A stretch of 64,000 bases of DNA from Sanguibacter inulinus (GTDB lineage Bacteria > Actinomycetota > Actinomycetes > Actinomycetales > Cellulomonadaceae), in NCBI RefSeq assembly GCF_013415325.1, contig NZ_JACBYE010000017.1, positions 1 to 64,000 of the forward strand, in the 5' to 3' direction. The notes below the pieces were generated by a model. That model was not told the DNA's origin. It did no database searches and was given only the letters and a program-made list of their open reading frames with translations. The position numbers and the translations under genes were made by a program. Positions 61,122-64,000 of the stretch are shown here, piece by piece. Each line of letters opens with the position of its first letter. Position 1 is the stretch's first letter.

Positions 61122-62411
61122 TCACTTGTCGTCAGAGGTGGTCGGTCGTCCGCCGCGGCGCCAGGTGGCTCCGCCCACGACGGCGATCGAGCGGCGGACG
61201 ACGCTCGACCTGGCGGCGAGAGCCTCACGGGCACCGGGCTCGTCGCGCGCGAAGGAGATGACGATGCCGAGGGCCAGCATCGTGGCGATCAGGGCCGAAC
61301 CACCGGCCGAGACCAGCGGCAGCGGGACCCCGATCACCGGGACGAGCCCGATGACCACGCCGATGTTGATGAGGGCCTGGCCGATGATCCAGCAGCCGAT
61401 GGCAGCGGTGGTGATCTTGACCATCGGTTCGGGGTGGCGACGGATGATGCGCACCATCGCGATCCCGAGGATCGCGAAGAGCAGCAGCACCAGCAGGGTC
61501 CCGAGCAGACCGAGCTCTTCGCCGATCACCGCGAAGATGAAGTCGTTGTGCGCCTCGGGCAGGTACGACCACTTCTCGCGGCTCGCGCCGAGGCCGACCC
61601 CGGCGAAGCCCCCCGACCCGAGCGCCTCGAGGCCGCGCTGGGTCTGGTAGCCGATGCCCGAGGGGTCGGCGGTCTCCCCGCCGAAGATCGCGAAGATGCG
61701 CCCCGCACGGTTGCTCGTGCTCGCCGCGATCGCGACCAGGCCAGCCGTGACGACGGCGAGCACCGTGAAGATCCGCATCGGCACGCCAGCGACGAACAGG
61801 GCTCCCGCGACGAGCAGGACGAAGATGAGGGCTGTCCCGAGGTCCTTGCCGACCATCACGAGACCGACGACGACACCCACGGCCGGTCCGGCCGGGATCG
61901 CCACGTGCTTCCAGTCGTGCAGCAGGTCCTGCTTGCGTGCCAGCACCACACCGAGCCACACGGCGAGGGCCACCTTGGAGAACTCTGAGGGCTGGATGGT
62001 CAGGCCCGGGCCGAGGCTGATCCAGTTGAGGTTTCCCTTGGTGCCGACCGCGAGCGGCGTGAAGATCAGCAGCTGGAGGAAGATCGCCACAGCCAGCGCC
62101 GGCCACGCGATCCGGCGGTAGCCGCCGGGACGGATCCGCGAGGCGACGATCATCAGCGGCAGGCCCATGAGCGCGAACTGCGCCTGGTTGAGGAACACCT
62201 TGTACGGGGAGTCCCCGGCCGCGAGCGAGTCGACGGACGAGCTCGAGAGCACCATGACCAGACCGAGCACGAGCAGCAGGGCGCTCGCGCCGACCATGAG
62301 GTAGTAGCTCGTGACCGCGCTGTCCCAGTGGGAGGCCCACGAGTCTCGCAGGGTCTGACGAGGGACCGCCGAGGCGGTCTGGCCCTTGCGCTCGATGCTC
62401 GGGCTGGTCAT
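61122..62411 (-). CDS. ftsW: FtsW, septal peptidoglycan polymerase
   Basis: SEDS-family glycosyltransferase of the divisome. The 429 residues have about ten spans, the catalytic-region GTKGNLNWISLGPGLTIQPSEFSKVALAVW, VGKDLGTALIF, and PEAHNDFIFAVIGEELGLLG in the large loop, then LPLVSAGGSALIA. Its location between murD and murG makes it FtsW rather than RodA. ATG at 62411 overlaps the murD stop codon (ATGA). A basic C-terminal tail of about 40 residues extends into the cytoplasm. Confidence 0.96.
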   Translation of the reverse strand: MTSPSIERKGQTASAVPRQTLRDSWASHWDSAVTSYYLMVGASALLLVLGLVMVLSSSSVDSLAAGDSPYKVFLNQAQFALMGLPLMIVASRIRPGGYRRIAWPALAVAIFLQLLIFTPLAVGTKGNLNWISLGPGLTIQPSEFSKVALAVWLGVVLARKQDLLHDWKHVAIPAGPAVGVVVGLVMVGKDLGTALIFVLLVAGALFVAGVPMRIFTVLAVVTAGLVAIAASTSNRAGRIFAIFGGETADPSGIGYQTQRGLEALGSGGFAGVGLGASREKWSYLPEAHNDFIFAVIGEELGLLGTLLVLLLFAILGIAMVRIIRRHPEPMVKITTAAIGCWIIGQALINIGVVIGLVPVIGVPLPLVSAGGSALIATMLALGIVISFARDEPGAREALAARSSVVRRSIAVVGGATWRRGGRPTTSDDK

Positions 62412-63874
62412 CGCCCGTCTCCGACCCGCCCGAGGAGGAGCCGGGTCTGCTCGGCGAAGGCGTCGCCGCGCGCGGCGTAGGACGCGAACTGGTCCATCGA
62501 GGCGCAGGCAGGGGCGAGCAGCACCGTGTCACCCGGCCGGGCCAGTCCGTGAGCGGTCTCTACCGCGCGCTGCATCACCGTCCCAGTGTCACCAGGATCG
62601 ACCTCGACCACGGGGACGTCGCCCGCGTGTCGACCGAGCGCGTCGAGGAGGGCGCTCCTGTCGGCGCCGATGAGCACGACAGCACGGAGCCTGTCGGAAC
62701 GTGTGCGGACGAGCTCGTCGAAGGTCGCCCCCTTGGCCAGACCACCGGCGACCCACACGACGGTCCCGGGCGCGAAGCCGCCGAGGGAGGCCGAGGCGGC
62801 GTGGGCGTTGGTGGCCTTGGAGTCGTCCACGAAGGCCACGGTCCCGGCGCCGCCCGCGGCGGGGACCTGCGCGACCGTCGCGATGCGGTGCGCGCCCGGC
62901 CTGAAGCCTCGCAGCCCCTCCCGGACCGAGCCCGCGTCGACACCGTAGGCGCGTGCCAGCGCCGCGGCGGCGAGGGCGTCGAAGACGACGTGGGAGGGCA
63001 CAGCCCCGTCGGGACCGGCCAGGTGCGCGAGGTCGTCGAGCGACCCGAGCTCGGCGGCGCTGTCGTGGCGACGCGGGTCGTCCGCGGGGACGTGGAAGGC
63101 CCTGTCGCACAGCACGCCCTCGACGAGACCGACCCCGGAGCGCCCCGGGGCGCCGACGGTCACACCGACGGCGCGCGCTCCCTCGACGACGTCGGCGTCG
63201 CGCACGAGCTGCTCGGTGAGGGGGTCCTCGACGTTGTAGACGCAGGCGACCTGGGCCTGGTGGTAGACCTTGCCCTTCGCCGCGGCATACTCCTCGAAGG
63301 TCCCGTGCCAGTCCAGGTGGTCGGGTGCGACGTTGAGCACCGCGCCGGCCAGCGGCGACATGGACGTGGTGAAGTGGAGCTGGAAGCTCGAGAGCTCGAT
63401 CGCGAGGACCTCGAGCGACGGGTCGACCACGGCCTCGACGAGCGGGCGTCCGACGTTGCCGACGGCTGCCGCCGCGCGGCCGTCGGCCTCGAGGATCGAG
63501 AGCAGCATCTCGACGGTGGTCGTCTTGCCGTTGGTGCCGGTGAGGGCGAGCCACGGCGCGGGCTCACCGGTCGCCGCGGACGGCACGCGCAGGCGCCAGG
63601 CCAGCTCGACCTCGCTCCAGACCGGGACACCAGCCGCCGCCGCGTCGACGAAGACCTGCGAGGTCGGTCGCCACCCGGGGGACGCGACCACGACGTCGAA
63701 GGACGCGACCTCCTCGGCGCCGATGGACGCGAGGTCGGCCTCGGGGTCCCCTGCGTCGAGCGTGACCACGCGCGCGGCGCGGGTGCGCAGCACCGAGGCC
63801 ACGGCCCGGCCGGTGACGCCGTGACCGGCGACGAGGACCGCGAGCTCGGTCAGCGGACCCAACCCACGACCCAC
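62408..63874 (-). CDS. murD: UDP-N-acetylmuramoylalanine-D-glutamate ligase
   Basis: Adds D-glutamate to UDP-MurNAc-L-Ala with ATP. The 488 residues show [17 protein letters not shown] for UDP binding, the ATP loop [30 protein letters not shown], and [15 protein letters not shown] with the conserved DDSKATN. The GTG at 63874 would overlap mraY by 25 bases; a TTG at 63862 is an alternative with a purine-rich sequence before it. First complete gene of the wall cluster at this edge. Confidence 0.96.
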   Translation of the reverse strand: MGRGLGPLTELAVLVAGHGVTGRAVASVLRTRAARVVTLDAGDPEADLASIGAEEVASFDVVVASPGWRPTSQVFVDAAAAGVPVWSEVELAWRLRVPSAATGEPAPWLALTGTNGKTTTVEMLLSILEADGRAAAAVGNVGRPLVEAVVDPSLEVLAIELSSFQLHFTTSMSPLAGAVLNVAPDHLDWHGTFEEYAAAKGKVYHQAQVACVYNVEDPLTEQLVRDADVVEGARAVGVTVGAPGRSGVGLVEGVLCDRAFHVPADDPRRHDSAAELGSLDDLAHLAGPDGAVPSHVVFDALAAAALARAYGVDAGSVREGLRGFRPGAHRIATVAQVPAAGGAGTVAFVDDSKATNAHAASASLGGFAPGTVVWVAGGLAKGATFDELVRTRSDRLRAVVLIGADRSALLDALGRHAGDVPVVEVDPGDTGTVMQRAVETAHGLARPGDTVLLAPACASMDQFASYAARGDAFAEQTRLLLGRVGDGR

Positions 63875-64000
63875 TCTGCGTAGAAGATCCCGAGGCCGAG
63901 GGCGGTGAAGAGCGCGGCGATGATCCAGAACCTGATGACGATCGTCACCTCACCCCACCCCGACAGCTCGAAGTGGTGATGGAGCGGGGCCATCTTGAAG
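63850..64000 (-). CDS. mraY: MraY, phospho-MurNAc-pentapeptide transferase, C-terminal end only
   Basis: The last 49 codons and stop are in the window. On the minus strand they read [14 protein letters not shown], the diagnostic MraY histidine motif, then a final membrane span (about [17 protein letters not shown]) and a short tail ending WVVGWVR with TGA at 63852-63850. The enzyme makes lipid I from UDP-MurNAc-pentapeptide and undecaprenyl phosphate. The rest lies beyond the right edge. The frame overlaps the murD start. Confidence 0.95.
   Translation of the reverse strand, partial: FKMAPLHHHFELSGWGEVTIVIRFWIIAALFTALGLGIFYAEWVVGWVR

Overview
The window is a chromosomal segment of a high-GC Gram-positive bacterium. 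The partial 16S rRNA at the left edge, the wall and division cluster that combines ftsZ, sepF and divIVA without an ftsA homologue, PriA in place of HisA, the F420/PPOX-type oxidoreductase and the frequent leaderless genes point to Actinomycetota. The order Micrococcales, near Cellulomonas, Oerskovia or Sanguibacter, is my inference from the 16S fragment and general gene content, not from a search. Almost every gene lies on the minus strand, and neighbouring cistrons very often overlap by four bases (ATGA, GTGA or TTGA). I saw no insertion sequence, prophage, CRISPR array or tRNA gene.

Layout, left to right. 1-0.84 kb: 5' end of 16S rRNA with its leader, an antitermination-like box and two candidate promoters. 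0.84-3.4 kb: tyrS, a 3-methyladenine DNA glycosylase and a P-loop kinase. 3.5-12.45 kb: the complete arginine cluster argCJBDFRGH with a candidate ARG box on the argC start codon. 12.5-14.7 kb, plus strand: an esterase-like hydrolase, a zinc-free quinone oxidoreductase and a small membrane protein. 14.9-22.65 kb: infC-rpmI-rplT, an rRNA methyltransferase, an amino-acid permease and pheST; infC appears to start on ATC. 23.1-25.15 kb: a Fur-family regulator with a 15-bp palindrome and a catalase. 25.3-27.2 kb: a three-gene overlapping set of DUF1844 protein, membrane coiled-coil protein and lipoprotein serine protease.

27.25-45.6 kb carries the histidine genes in two blocks, hisC-hisB-unknown-hisH-priA-sseB and, 12.4 kb away, hisD, all facing the same way. 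Between them lie a RecQ helicase fused to a phosphoribosyltransferase-like domain, an acetate transporter, an alcohol dehydrogenase and, most notably, a tightly overlapping seven-gene unit: a receiver/PIG-L deacetylase fusion, an ATP-grasp ligase, a PHP phosphoesterase, a processive-type family 2 glycosyltransferase, a 46-residue membrane protein, a stand-alone receiver and a PAS histidine kinase. This looks like a signalling-coupled glycan or glycoconjugate pathway and is the best candidate for an undescribed system here.

45.7-64 kb: an S4 RNA-binding protein, a PPOX-family enzyme, dnaE, a GNAT protein, rluD, lspA, a DksA/TraR-type zinc-finger protein, then the division and cell-wall cluster divIVA, yggT, sepF, pgeF, ftsZ, ftsQ, murC, murG, ftsW, murD and the 3' end of mraY, which runs off the right edge. 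This last block makes lipid II and the septal machinery in the expected actinobacterial order, apart from the absence of a yggS homologue between pgeF and sepF.
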